Source: CAUZIZ01 sp965219005
GTDB taxonomy: Bacteria; Acidobacteriota; UBA6911; RPQK01; JAJDTT01
Length of the DNA: 64,000 bases
Direction of reading: 5' to 3'
NCBI GenBank assembly: GCA_965219005.1
Contig: CBDCMS010000002.1
Span: 310,001 to 374,000, forward strand
Position 1 is the first letter of the stretch; every line of letters begins with the position of its first letter. The notes under the pieces are model-generated. The model ran no database searches. It was not told where the DNA came from and saw only the letters and a program-made list of their open reading frames with translations. Positions 1 to 8,325 of this stretch are shown here, piece by piece. Both the position numbers and the translations under genes were made by a program.

Positions 1-157
1 CGATCTCAACCGAGGTCACCTCCTCCTGCTTCATCTGGAAGAGACTTTCCTCTCTCTCCTTTGCTTCCTGTCTCTTCTTTTCGCCTTCGATCTCATAGAG
101 GTAGACGAAGGCCACCAGCCCGATGAAGATCACAAGAAGCAAACCGATCTTTTTCAT
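1..157 (-). CDS. DUF4340-like membrane-anchored protein, N-terminal fragment
   Basis: This is the first 52 codons of a gene that runs off the left edge. The ATG is at 157 and the reading frame is open to base 1. The N-terminus is one hydrophobic segment (KKIGLLLVIFIGLVAFVYLY) followed by a charged, Glu/Lys-rich stretch, so it looks like an N-in membrane anchor with the bulk outside. It begins about 10 bp after the stop of the GldG-like gene on the same strand. In this operon type (ATPase, ABC-2 permease, GldG-like, then a DUF4340 protein) that position is normally held by a DUF4340 protein. The family call therefore rests on gene order and the N-terminal shape; the diagnostic domain lies outside the window. 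Confidence 0.7.
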   Translation of the reverse strand, partial: MKKIGLLLVIFIGLVAFVYLYEIEGEKKRQEAKEREESLFQMKQEEVTSVEI

Positions 158-166
158 GCTGTTACA

Positions 167-1816
167 TCATTTCCTGCGAAACCACACTGCCAAGCCGAAG
201 ACCAGGGTCGACAGCGGCAGCAGGATCACGGTTGCCCAGAACATCAGTCGCGACTGGCTCTGGGTCAGGTTGATACGCCGGTTCTCAGGATTCTTCGGTG
301 CAATTGCCGTGAGATCCGAGTCTTCTGCCAGCCAGCTCACGGTCATGCGAAACATGTCTCCGTTGGCAGAGCTGGCAAAGTAGGCGTTGGTGGCGAAGTC
401 GGAGTCACCGAAAAGAGCGAATCGAGATTCGCCTCCCTTCTTTTCTGCTGCTTCTCCCTCGGTTTCGGCTGCACCCGCAGATTCCGCCGGATTGTCGGCT
501 GCGCCCTCGGCGTCGTCTTTAGAGCCCTCGGGGGTCTCTGACGCTGTCACGGACCGGGTAGCCACTGCGGCCAGAGCCACGGGACCCTGGGTATCCTCTC
601 CCTCGTCAAAAGCGGCTCGGTTGCCGTCCAGCTTGGTCTCGCCCCAACTCCGCTCGGAGGTCGACATCAAGGTCTTGGACTCGTACCCCAGGGAACCCTC
701 GACAGTCTTGACCCCCCGTGCCATGGGAAAGAACGTCATCACCCCACGCATCTCCTCGGTGATGGGATGGTCTTCATAGGTGGCCACGATTGGTGCGGCT
801 ACTCCGAGACCGAAGAGCTGGCCCACCCCACTGGCATCGATCACCACGTTCTTCTCCACCGAGAGTCCGTAGGCCGCGAGAAAATCGTCCATTGCGAAAT
901 CCGTCTCCGGATCCAGCAAGAGCAGAAACTTTCCTCCCTTCTCCAGGTACTCGTTCAGCAGCGAGACCTCATTGGGAAAGAAGTTGACGGTCGGTCCCGC
1001 CGACAGGATCACCGTGGCATCATCCGGAAGCTTGTTCTCTTGAGCGAGATTGTAGGACTTGACGACGTAGTTCTGCTTTTCGACCATCTCCTTGGCCATG
1101 GACAGCCCTTCGGGCCCACTTTCTTCCAGATCTCGTTCGCCGTGGCCGGTCAGCAGGTAGACCACCTTTTCGCCTTCTCGAGTGAGCTTGATGAGAGTGT
1201 TGGTGATCTTCTCCTCGCCGAACTCATCTATGACCTCCTTTCTGGCCCCAGCCACGACCACGACCTGTCCTTGGCGCTGGATGTCGTGCTGCGCTACCTT
1301 CTCCGGTTCCTTCTGCGGATCCACAATCTCGTAGGAGATTTGTGAGGATGCGTGTCGGTACTCCTCCATCAGGTCCTTGAAGCTGCGAGTGGTCGCTTCG
1401 TCCTGGAAAAAACCGATGATCTGCATTTCGGCGTCCAGGTTCTCGACAACCTTCAGGCTCTGACTTGAAAGGGCGTAGAGCTGATTCTCCGTCAGGTCAA
1501 TGCGTTTGCTGTGTCGGAAGTTGAGAAAGTTGAGCATAGCCAGGATACCGATCACCAGTATCAGGGTCACACCAGCAGCGGTGCCATGGCGCCCAGTTCG
1601 ACTGGCGAAAGCAGCCCGGATCTTGGCAAAGTTCAAGACTCCATACAGCAGCAGCAGGGCAGCCCCACCGTAGATAGCCGCCTGAGCCTTCCAGTCCCAG
1701 AGGCTATTCACGTTGTAGTAGAAGTATCCGCCAATCAGAGCTGCCAAACCGAGATAAGCGAGCGACTCAACGGTCCCCAAAGCGGATTTGATTTGTTCGA
1801 GCCATTCCTTCAACAC
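167..1816 (-). CDS. GldG-like ABC transporter auxiliary protein
   Basis: This 549-residue protein starts with GTG one base after the permease stop, so it is translationally coupled. Two hydrophobic segments lie near the N-terminus (about residues 18-35 and 75-95) and one at the extreme C-terminus, which ends in a short positive tail (WFRRK). The long middle part is soluble and extracytoplasmic; it matches the GldG/ABC_transp_aux layout, with the phrase RIDLTENQLYALSSQS typical of these proteins. A low-complexity Ala/Glu-rich insert lies around residues 420-465. GldG proteins pair with a GldF-type permease and an ATPase; in Bacteroidetes they serve gliding, elsewhere the substrate is unknown. 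I infer export or an envelope function, not gliding. Confidence 0.85.
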   Translation of the reverse strand: MLKEWLEQIKSALGTVESLAYLGLAALIGGYFYYNVNSLWDWKAQAAIYGGAALLLLYGVLNFAKIRAAFASRTGRHGTAAGVTLILVIGILAMLNFLNFRHSKRIDLTENQLYALSSQSLKVVENLDAEMQIIGFFQDEATTRSFKDLMEEYRHASSQISYEIVDPQKEPEKVAQHDIQRQGQVVVVAGARKEVIDEFGEEKITNTLIKLTREGEKVVYLLTGHGERDLEESGPEGLSMAKEMVEKQNYVVKSYNLAQENKLPDDATVILSAGPTVNFFPNEVSLLNEYLEKGGKFLLLLDPETDFAMDDFLAAYGLSVEKNVVIDASGVGQLFGLGVAAPIVATYEDHPITEEMRGVMTFFPMARGVKTVEGSLGYESKTLMSTSERSWGETKLDGNRAAFDEGEDTQGPVALAAVATRSVTASETPEGSKDDAEGAADNPAESAGAAETEGEAAEKKGGESRFALFGDSDFATNAYFASSANGDMFRMTVSWLAEDSDLTAIAPKNPENRRINLTQSQSRLMFWATVILLPLSTLVFGLAVWFRRK

Positions 1817-1817
1817 G

Positions 1818-2606
1818 TCAGGCCCTCCATTTCGCGGAATTCAACGAAACTGAAGTCAAGAAGAGACCCAGAAAGATCATCGACACGTAGAAGACCACGT
1901 GCCGGCTGTCCAGGACTCCCTTGGTGAAGTCTTCGTAGTGGTTCATAATGGACATGTAGCGCAACACCTCATTGCCCACCGTGGTTCCTGGGCCCGCGAC
2001 CGCATCCACCACCCAGAGGATGATGAAGACACCGAAGCAGAGGGTGGCGGCAACGATCTGATTCTCGGTCAGTGAAGAGATGAATAACCCTATTGTCAAC
2101 AGGGCCCCTCCCAGAAGAAGCGCTCCCAGGAAGCCATTGAAGATCGGACCCAGGGGAGGCTTCGGTTCACTGTAGAGATAGAGAAGTAAAGACTTCAGGA
2201 TCGTCGGCAGCAGCATAACGACCAGAAACAGCATCACGCCCGTGAACTTCCCCAGGATCAACTGCAGGTTGGTCAGAGGAGAGGTAAACAAGAGCTCAAT
2301 GGTCCCTCGCTTCTTCTCCTCTGCGAAGACACCCATAGTGATCATCGGTATTAGAAAGAGCAGGATCGTGCTGATGACGCTGAAGAAATTGCCCAGGATC
2401 ACCGCCGGCACATCTATCGGAGGAGGCGCCGAACCAAACTGCTGCGAGCGAAAGCCCATCTCCATCACCCGTTGGATGATGGAGCTGGTGATGATGTAGA
2501 AAAAGTAGCCTGTGACGGCAAAAAAGACCGCGAGGACCACATACGCAATCGGGCTCACGAAGAGCGTATGCAGTTCCTTCTTGACGATTGCAAGGTAGTT
2601 TCTCAT
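1818..2606 (-). CDS. ABC-2 type permease (GldF/NosY-like)
   Basis: This 262-residue integral membrane protein has about six hydrophobic segments, beginning with the ELHTLFVSPIAYVVLAVFFA segment typical of ABC-2 permeases that follow a short cytoplasmic N-terminus. The middle carries the EEKKRGTIELLFTSPLTN motif shared by GldF- and NosY-type permeases. Its ATG overlaps the stop of the ATPase gene (ATGA at 2603-2606) and its own stop is one base from the next start, so the three genes form one transcript. It would form the membrane channel of the ABC system. The substrate cannot be read from the sequence. Confidence 0.9.
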   Translation of the reverse strand: MRNYLAIVKKELHTLFVSPIAYVVLAVFFAVTGYFFYIITSSIIQRVMEMGFRSQQFGSAPPPIDVPAVILGNFFSVISTILLFLIPMITMGVFAEEKKRGTIELLFTSPLTNLQLILGKFTGVMLFLVVMLLPTILKSLLLYLYSEPKPPLGPIFNGFLGALLLGGALLTIGLFISSLTENQIVAATLCFGVFIILWVVDAVAGPGTTVGNEVLRYMSIMNHYEDFTKGVLDSRHVVFYVSMIFLGLFLTSVSLNSAKWRA

Positions 2607-3664
2607 GTCCCCTCCCCTTCACCGCCTGCAGCCGCTTCCTCGACCACTTCGTCAGTGGCCTCGTCAGTCGCATCTCGGTCGGCTGCGCCAGCGACTTCCT
2701 CGGCGCTCTCCTGGACCGATTCTTCAACCGGTTCCTCTTCGGTCGTCAGCTTCAGGAAAACGTCCTCGAGACTCACTGCTTCGGTGTTGAGCTGGTAGAG
2801 TTCCAGACCTGCCTGGATCACTTTCTGAGAGACAAGATGGCGGATCTCCGCTTGTCCGTCGGCCTCCACCGTAATCGGATGGTGGCCGTTCTTCGCTTCC
2901 GATATCAGCACCTTCTGGACCTGCGGGATCTCTTGCAGCAGGGATGGGAGCCCCTCGACCGGGCCAGCAACCTCCAGCTTGATCCTTTCCCCTCTGCCCA
3001 TCTGACTCGTCAGATTCTGAGGGGTATCGATGGCCACGATCTGCCCACCATTGATGATGATGACCCGGTCGCAAGTCATGCTCACCTCGGGCAGGATGTG
3101 CGTCGAAAGGATCAGGGTGTGCTCTCCTCGAAGACTTCGAATCAGCTCCCTGAATTCGTTGATCTGTCTCGGATCCAGCCCGATGGTCGGCTCATCCAGG
3201 ATCAGAACTTCGGGATCGTGAATCAGCGATTGGGCCAGGCCGACGCGCTGCCGATAACCCTTGGACAGGTGTTTGATCAGCCGTTCGCCATGATCCTGGA
3301 TCCCCAGGCGCGCCTTCACCTCGTCCATGCGTGCCGCCGTCGCACTTCGTTCGATTCCTTTGATGGTGGCGACGAACTTCAGGTAGGCGTCGACGCTCAT
3401 CTCTGTGTAGAGCGGCGGGTTTTCGGGCATGTAACCGACCCGCCTCTTGGCTTCCAGAGGTTCTTCAAAGACATCGAACCCGGCCACTGAAGCCTTCCCC
3501 TCGGTCGCCGGAAAGAAGCCCGACAGGATGCGCATCGTTGTCGTCTTTCCCGCGCCGTTGGGCCCCAAAAAGCCCAGAACTTCTCCCTTTTTGACTTCGA
3601 AGGTCACATCCTTGATCGCGGTCAATAAGCCGTACCGCTTGGTCAGATGTTCTACCTGGATCAT
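2603..3664 (-). CDS. ABC transporter ATP-binding protein
   Basis: This 353-residue ATPase has all the canonical motifs: Walker A GPNGAGKTT near residue 38, signature LSKGYRQRVGLAQ, Walker B VLILDEPTIGLDP and a switch His in LILSTHILPE. The start was set at the ATG at 3664 (MIQVEHLTKRYG) because a good AGGAG ribosome site lies just upstream and the in-frame extension to 3742 does not resemble the family. The C-terminus has a long Glu/Ala-rich tail (about 40 residues) after the accessory domain. It is the first gene of the GldFG-like operon and overlaps the permease by four bases. It powers the permease from the cytoplasmic face. Confidence 0.93.
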   Translation of the reverse strand: MIQVEHLTKRYGLLTAIKDVTFEVKKGEVLGFLGPNGAGKTTTMRILSGFFPATEGKASVAGFDVFEEPLEAKRRVGYMPENPPLYTEMSVDAYLKFVATIKGIERSATAARMDEVKARLGIQDHGERLIKHLSKGYRQRVGLAQSLIHDPEVLILDEPTIGLDPRQINEFRELIRSLRGEHTLILSTHILPEVSMTCDRVIIINGGQIVAIDTPQNLTSQMGRGERIKLEVAGPVEGLPSLLQEIPQVQKVLISEAKNGHHPITVEADGQAEIRHLVSQKVIQAGLELYQLNTEAVSLEDVFLKLTTEEEPVEESVQESAEEVAGAADRDATDEATDEVVEEAAAGGEGEGT

Positions 3665-3809
3665 CGATCTACTACTCCTTGCGTGACTTGTGACGCAGAA
3701 AGGTGTGATCAGGAATGGGGCAGCGGCGCCCGGGACGAACACACCGACTCAATGCAGCAAAATTACCCACCCGTTTCGGACAGCCCGTTTCGAACAGTAC
3801 GTTCTTCGG

Positions 3810-3832
3810 CTAGGAGCCTGCCAGACTCCTAG
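3810..3832. repeat. Short CTAGGAG palindrome at the ispG stop codon
   Basis: CTAGGAG at 3810-3816 is mirrored by CTCCTAG at 3826-3832, with nine bases between. The first half (CTAGGAGCCTG) is the same as the outer end of the MITE at 25422 and close to the IS1182 end at 29633 (CTAGCAGCCTG). The ispG stop (TAG) is formed by the second half. It could be a footprint of an excised element or a weak terminator; there is no T-run. Confidence 0.4.
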
Positions 3833-5064
3833 GAAACCTCGCTCACGGCGACTTCCCTACCGTAGCGTGCCGATACATATTCTTCCAGAATCTCGATGAA
3901 CTGCTCCGCGATCCGTCCACCCTTGAGCGTCGTGAAATGTTGTCCATCGACGTAGACGGGGGCCTTCGGGTCTTCGCCCGTGCCCGGCAGGGAAATCCCT
4001 ACATCTGCATGCTTGGACTCGCCCGGCCCGTTTACGATACACCCCATGACGGCAACTTTCAGGTCTTCGACGCCTGGATGAACCTCTTTCCATAATAGCA
4101 TCTGCTGTAGCAGGTGCTGCTCAATCTTCTCGGCCAACTCTTGAAAGAAGGTGCTGGTCGTCCGACCGCAACCGGGACAGGCACTGACCTGCGGAGAAAA
4201 GCTGCGCAGCTCCAGCGACTGAAGAACCTGCTGGGCGACCGTTACCTCCTCGGTTCGGGCCGCACCAGGACGGGGCGTCAGGCTGACCCGAATCGTCTCG
4301 CCGATCCCCTCGTGAAGCAGAATCGAGAGGGCGGCGGTACTGGCAACAATGCCCCGATTCCCCATTCCCGCTTCGGTTAGTCCCAGATGCAAAGGGTAGT
4401 CGCAGGAGGAGGCCAGTTGACGATAGATCTCGATCAGATCGGGTGCCGCCGACACCTTGGCGCTAAGGATGATTCGGTCATGAGCTAGACCGTATTCCTC
4501 GGCCAGGCTCGCCGACTCCAGTCCGCTCCGAACGATGGCCTCTCTGAGGACCACTTGTGCGTCCTTCGGCTCCGGCAGACGCGAGTTTTCATCCATCATG
4601 CGGCCCAGTAGAGACTGGTCGAGCGAGCCCCAGTTGACGCCGATTCGGATCGGTTTGTCGTGCTCCAGCGCCACCTCGATCATGCGACGGAAGTTGTCGT
4701 TGCGGTGACGCCCCATTCCCACGTTGCCCGGATTGATCCGGTACTTGCTCAGGCGTCGCGCGCACTCCTCGTGACGGGAGAGAAGAAGATGTCCGTTGTA
4801 GTGAAAATCCCCCACAATCGGGACCTCAACGCCATCCTGCTCCAAGCGATCGACGATCTCGGGAACGGCCTGGGCAGCCTTGTCCGTATTCACGGTGATG
4901 CGCACCAGTTCGGATCCGGCCTCGGCCAGCTCGCCAATCTGACGCACCGTGGCCGCAACATCAGCCGTGTCCGTATTCGTCATGGACTGGACCACGATCG
5001 GGTGCTCACCCCCGACCACAACCCTTCCAACGGCCACTTCGACCGTTCGCCTGCTCCTCATCAT
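3829..5064 (-). CDS. ispG: 4-hydroxy-3-methylbut-2-enyl-diphosphate synthase
   Basis: IspG (GcpE) reduces methylerythritol cyclodiphosphate to HMBPP in the MEP isoprenoid pathway using a [4Fe-4S] cluster. The 411-residue protein has the expected N-terminus (RRTVEVAVGRVVVGGEHPIVVQSMTNTDT), a TIM-barrel first half (GDFHYNGHLLL, RINPGNVG), and the cluster ligands in ACPGCGRT plus the CIVNGPGES cysteine. Length fits the short bacterial form without the plant-type insert. It is cytosolic. About 160 bp separates its stop from the ABC ATPase start, so it may head the same minus-strand transcript but is not functionally tied to it. The stop codon lies inside a short CTAGGAG/CTCCTAG palindrome. Confidence 0.96.
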   Translation of the reverse strand: MMRSRRTVEVAVGRVVVGGEHPIVVQSMTNTDTADVAATVRQIGELAEAGSELVRITVNTDKAAQAVPEIVDRLEQDGVEVPIVGDFHYNGHLLLSRHEECARRLSKYRINPGNVGMGRHRNDNFRRMIEVALEHDKPIRIGVNWGSLDQSLLGRMMDENSRLPEPKDAQVVLREAIVRSGLESASLAEEYGLAHDRIILSAKVSAAPDLIEIYRQLASSCDYPLHLGLTEAGMGNRGIVASTAALSILLHEGIGETIRVSLTPRPGAARTEEVTVAQQVLQSLELRSFSPQVSACPGCGRTTSTFFQELAEKIEQHLLQQMLLWKEVHPGVEDLKVAVMGCIVNGPGESKHADVGISLPGTGEDPKAPVYVDGQHFTTLKGGRIAEQFIEILEEYVSARYGREVAVSEVS

Positions 5065-5434
5065 TGTGTGAATTCTACAACATGGAATTCGATCCCGACA
5101 ACAATTCGGCCCGCCCCTGCTCCTGGCTCCGAGTCGGTTGTGGTTCTAGAGTGGATTGCTTATGATGTGCTTCTGAAAAACAAGTCGATTCTGGCGTCTG
5201 GTCAGGGGTTGGAGTTTCCCGGTCAGACCTGAGGGCTGGTGCGGGAATAACTTCGCAGAGTTGGCGCTCAGATTTGCGCCAGATTTGGTCGCGAACGATT
5301 GAGCGAAACCGCAGGCGTAGCCAGGCCTACGTTGAGGATTTCGCGATTGAGGAGCGGCCGAAGATGGTGTAAAGATGAGATGCCAGAATCCGAAGCTATT
5401 CTTGCACGAACCCTAAAATGAAGTGAGGCACGAG
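5065..5434. other. Intergenic region with an imperfect hairpin
   Basis: No gene is visible between the divergent ispG and the next gene, so promoters for both strands must lie here, but I see no clear -35/-10 pair. The right half holds an imperfect hairpin at 5304-5343 (inner arms CGTAG/CTACG, outer arms CGAAACC/GGATTTCG), flanked by two related copies of GCGA..ATTGAG. It may be a REP-type repeat. Confidence 0.4.
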
Positions 5435-6781
5435 ATGAGCGATCTGTTGGAGCGGCTCTTCGAACCCGCCAACGCCAAAGACTTTGCCAAAACCATGAAG
5501 GAAGTCCAGGAGCAGTACACCGCTCCTGACGATTTTCTCGAAGCGGTGGCTGCCTATCTGCCGACCCGCCTCTACGAGCAGTATTACGGTGATTCGGTGC
5601 CCCAGAGTTTCTTTGGCTTCATCGCCGCGGCGCAGTCCCGCGACCTCTTCTCGGAAGAGGAACAGTGGCGGCCCTTCGTTCAGCAGGCCTGGAGTGCATC
5701 CCGTGAACGCCAGCGCTCACCCTGGAGTCTGAGCAAGGCCGAGCCGCAGGGCGAAGAAGGCGATCTCGGGTCGCGCTGGCAACAATTCGTTGAAGCGGCC
5801 GAGGCAGGGGACTTCTCAACAGCGTTCGGCTGGGCCCGAGGTTTCATGGGCAGTCCCGAAGGGCGGGAGCATTTTCGGGAGAAGTCTCTCTCCTACGCAT
5901 TGGAAGACACGGCACTCGGAGGATCCAAGTTTCTGTACCTGGTTCAGGCCTGGAAACTTGCCGAGCAATTGGAGTGGAAGCACCAGGAGGAGATCCTTTT
6001 CGCCCCCTTACATTTTCTGGTTATCGGCCCCGATGATCGAGAGCTTTCTCGAGGCGTGAAAAATCTCTGGCGTGAAAATCCACTACCCTCCTTGCTGAAA
6101 AACGAGGGGGAGGTTTCGAATGACCTTTATGAAAAAACGGAGCGGGCCTTGCTCTTCGAGCCCTCCGTCTCGGGCGCGGTTGCGGCCATCGGCCGACTCG
6201 CGCGCTCGGGAGTCAGTTACGCGGCCGTCGAGGACACACTTCAACTGTCCGCGTCCCAGGCCCTCGCCAACTCCAAGCGGGGAAGCTGGCTAGGCCCCAT
6301 GCGAGCCTTCCACTTCATCAAGCAGGTCGGTTACTGGAAGGGGTTGGTGGATCCCCATCGCCAGACCCTGGGTCTGATGATGGGTGCGGCCCTACTGAAC
6401 CAGGCCTCCCGAAACAGCTGTGAGGGAGAATCCAATCGGGAACTGGATGATGTGGTAGGTCATTTCCTGCCCACCGATCCCTTGAATGTCCTGAGGAGCG
6501 TGATCAGCCACTCCGACCCCCACGCTTCGGCAACCGCAGTACAGGCCATTCTTGGAATGGGTGACGAACCCAAGATAGAGCTGCTCTCAACCCTGGCCAA
6601 CCAGGCGGTCAAGAACGATGGCGATGTATGCGGAGGTAATGACCTGCTGTACCTACAGGAAGCCTTCGACAGCTACCAAAAGTCCTCGCTCCCGTTGAAG
6701 GACCGACACCTGATATCGGCCGGCTTCTTCCTGGGACGAATACCCAAACGGTACGAAGTCTTCGGGGCATACGGGTTCTGA
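5435..6781 (+). CDS. Uncharacterised protein, 448 residues
   Basis: I do not recognise this family. The ATG at 5435 was preferred to the in-frame GTG at 5423 because GAGG lies at a suitable distance in front of it. The protein has no signal peptide and no membrane segment, and is predicted mostly helical and acidic, so probably cytosolic. It holds several His/Cys/Trp-rich phrases (FLVIGPDDRELSRG, GPMRAFHFIKQVGYWKG, SRNSCEGESNREL) and ends in the aromatic-rich tail IPKRYEVFGAYGF. A helical repeat (HEAT-like) or a helical oxidase-like fold are both conceivable, but nothing in the sequence decides. It stands alone: ispG is divergent upstream and an insertion sequence lies downstream. Confidence 0.75.
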   Translation: MSDLLERLFEPANAKDFAKTMKEVQEQYTAPDDFLEAVAAYLPTRLYEQYYGDSVPQSFFGFIAAAQSRDLFSEEEQWRPFVQQAWSASRERQRSPWSLSKAEPQGEEGDLGSRWQQFVEAAEAGDFSTAFGWARGFMGSPEGREHFREKSLSYALEDTALGGSKFLYLVQAWKLAEQLEWKHQEEILFAPLHFLVIGPDDRELSRGVKNLWRENPLPSLLKNEGEVSNDLYEKTERALLFEPSVSGAVAAIGRLARSGVSYAAVEDTLQLSASQALANSKRGSWLGPMRAFHFIKQVGYWKGLVDPHRQTLGLMMGAALLNQASRNSCEGESNRELDDVVGHFLPTDPLNVLRSVISHSDPHASATAVQAILGMGDEPKIELLSTLANQAVKNDGDVCGGNDLLYLQEAFDSYQKSSLPLKDRHLISAGFFLGRIPKRYEVFGAYGF

Positions 6782-6799
6782 GCTCGGAGTCTGGCTAAG

Positions 6800-6996
6800 A
6801 ACAAGCACCAGGTCCCCAGATACCAAAGAAAAACCAAGTCCCAACGCGGTTGGGTTGTCACCACCACGATCATGGTTAGCGACCCAGACAGAGCCGTCAC
6901 CAGTCACGGCTCTGACTCTGGCGACTCTTGCATCATCTTCTACCCCATGAAGTTTCAGGTTAGTGGGCCCCCCAGCGGTGCTGGCCCCATTCGAGA
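6800..6996 (+). repeat. Composite dispersed repeat, left part (split by IS1595)
   Basis: From about 6870 to 6996 this stretch is homologous to 38990-39090. It holds a short inverted pair CAGAGCCGT/CACGGCTCTG, then the shared GGCGACTCTTGCAT phrase, then a REP-like unit beginning AAGTTTCAGGTTAG at 6954. The unit is broken at 6996 and resumes at 8001 after the IS1595 element. Just before it (6800-6840) is an A/C-rich stretch related to the AACAAGCACCAAA repeat near 15060. Confidence 0.75.
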
Positions 6997-8000
6997 ATCT
7001 GGTTATGCACTTAACTCCGGAAAAAGTCACCACCACCTAGTAAAAAAGGTGAGAGACAGGAGGTGAGTGGATGTACGAAAAGATGAATTTGTTGGAGTTT
7101 CAAGAGCGTTTTGCCACAGAAGAAGCTTGTCTGAGTTACCTGATGCAGAAACGCTGGCCGGAAGGATTTGTCTGTCCCCGTTGTGGGGGTCAAGGAGGCT
7201 ACTGGTTGCAGCACCGGCGATTGATGGAGTGTCGCCAATGCCGGTATCAGGCTTCTTCCACCGCCGGGACGATTTTCCACAAGACGCGGGTGCCCCTGAG
7301 ATATTGGTTTTGGACCATCTTCTTGATGAGCCGTTGCAAAGCGGGCTACACGATGAAGGGACTGCAGAAGCTGCTGGGAATCGGAAGCTATCGGACGGTC
7401 TGGATGATGGGACATAAGATCCGACAAGCCATGGCCAAACGTAATGACTGCTACCAATTAAGTCACCTGGTGGAGCTGGATGACTCTTTCTTTGGAGGCC
7501 GACGACGAGGGAGAAATCGTCGGGGTCGCAAGCGAGGACGAGGGACCGAAGGCAAGGCCAAAGTTCTGGCCGCGGTGGAGATAACGAAAGCCGGGGGGCC
7601 GAGGTTTCTAAGTCTGGATGTGGTCGATGACATAACCAGCGACAATGTGAAGCGGGTCGCCTGGGCGAGGATCGACCCCGGAGCTCAGATCCGAAGCGAC
7701 GCCTATCACGCGTTTGTCGGTTTAGCTCAAGCCGGCTACCAGCATGAACGCGTCCGGCTCGAGTGGGTGGGGATGGGTTTTGAACAGTTCCCATGGGTTC
7801 ACACCCTCATTTCCAACTGCAAGACTCAGCTCCAAGGGACTCAGAAAGCGGTCAGCCTCAAGCACCTTCAACGTTACCTGGCTGAGTTTTGTTACCGTTT
7901 CAATCGTCGTTTCTGGGAATCCGAGCTCTTCGACCGTCTCCTGACAGCCTGTTCGCTCTATCCCACCGTCACCTATCCGGAGTTAAGTGCATAACCAGAT
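6997..8000 (+). mobile_element. IS1595-family insertion sequence
   Basis: The element is about 1.0 kb with one transposase. Its ends are perfect inverted repeats of 25 bp (6997-7021 and 7976-8000), with the core GGTTATGCACTTAACTCCGG at 7001-7020. The 8-bp direct repeat ATTCGAGA is present at 6989-6996 and again at 7999-8006, the size expected for this family; the last two bases of the right repeat are shared with the end, so the exact boundary is uncertain by 2 bp. The insertion splits a REP-like unit whose intact homologue is at 39044-39099. Perfect ends and an intact gene point to a recent, probably active insertion. Confidence 0.9.
7071..7994 (+). CDS. IS1595-family (ISXO2-like) transposase
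   Basis: This 307-residue transposase begins with the zinc-ribbon domain typical of IS1595 (CPRCGG near residue 37, then CRQCRYQAS), followed by a helical region and a DDE domain starting at VELDDSFFGGRRRGRNRRGRKRG. The Lys/Arg-rich stretch after the first catalytic Asp is a family hallmark. The second half has LSLDVVDDITSDNVKRVAW, IRSDAYHAFVG, HTLISNCKTQLQGT and the C-terminal HLQRYLAEFCYRFNRRFW phrase. A strong ribosome site (AGGAGGTGAG, 7059-7068) precedes the ATG. The stop lies within the right terminal repeat. Nothing suggests inactivation. Confidence 0.95.
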   Translation: MYEKMNLLEFQERFATEEACLSYLMQKRWPEGFVCPRCGGQGGYWLQHRRLMECRQCRYQASSTAGTIFHKTRVPLRYWFWTIFLMSRCKAGYTMKGLQKLLGIGSYRTVWMMGHKIRQAMAKRNDCYQLSHLVELDDSFFGGRRRGRNRRGRKRGRGTEGKAKVLAAVEITKAGGPRFLSLDVVDDITSDNVKRVAWARIDPGAQIRSDAYHAFVGLAQAGYQHERVRLEWVGMGFEQFPWVHTLISNCKTQLQGTQKAVSLKHLQRYLAEFCYRFNRRFWESELFDRLLTACSLYPTVTYPELSA

Positions 8001-8100
8001 TCGAGAAAGAAACTTTGGCCGAGGGACGTGGCGGTGGCCCCATTCGAGAAAAAAACTTCCCGAGCCATGGAAGCCTGAAGCGCGAGCGAGGGGTTGGGGA
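8001..8100 (+). repeat. Composite repeat, right part, with a 35-bp motif
   Basis: The REP-like unit split by IS1595 continues here (TCGAGAAAGAAACTTT). A second partial unit tail follows (CCCCATTCGAGAAA at 8038) and joins a copy of the 35-bp motif containing GGAAGCCTGAAGCGCGAGCG at 8069-8088. The same motif occurs at 12280, 12450 (reverse), 23953, 40797, 55472 and 55548 (reverse). The following 225 bp up to the flavoprotein gene shows no gene. Confidence 0.75.
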
Positions 8101-8325
8101 TCTGCGAGATTCTGCCGTTGTCCAGCTCTCTCCTCGAAACGTGGGGCATACTGCTAACGAGTCAAGTCGTTCGCGGCTCTGCCGGACTTGGCTTCGCAAT
8201 GCTGGCAGTCTATTCGTGCACGGCAACACCTCTTTCCGAACACTGTTCACTGCACTACTGCTCACTATTTGCCTTGGCTACAAACGATCCTGTACCTTAG
8301 ACGAGGCGAAACCAACGACAAGCTC

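Noticed and set aside
2588..3490. Open frame of 300 codons on the plus strand
   Set aside because: It is antisense to the ABC ATPase, which has all nucleotide-binding motifs.
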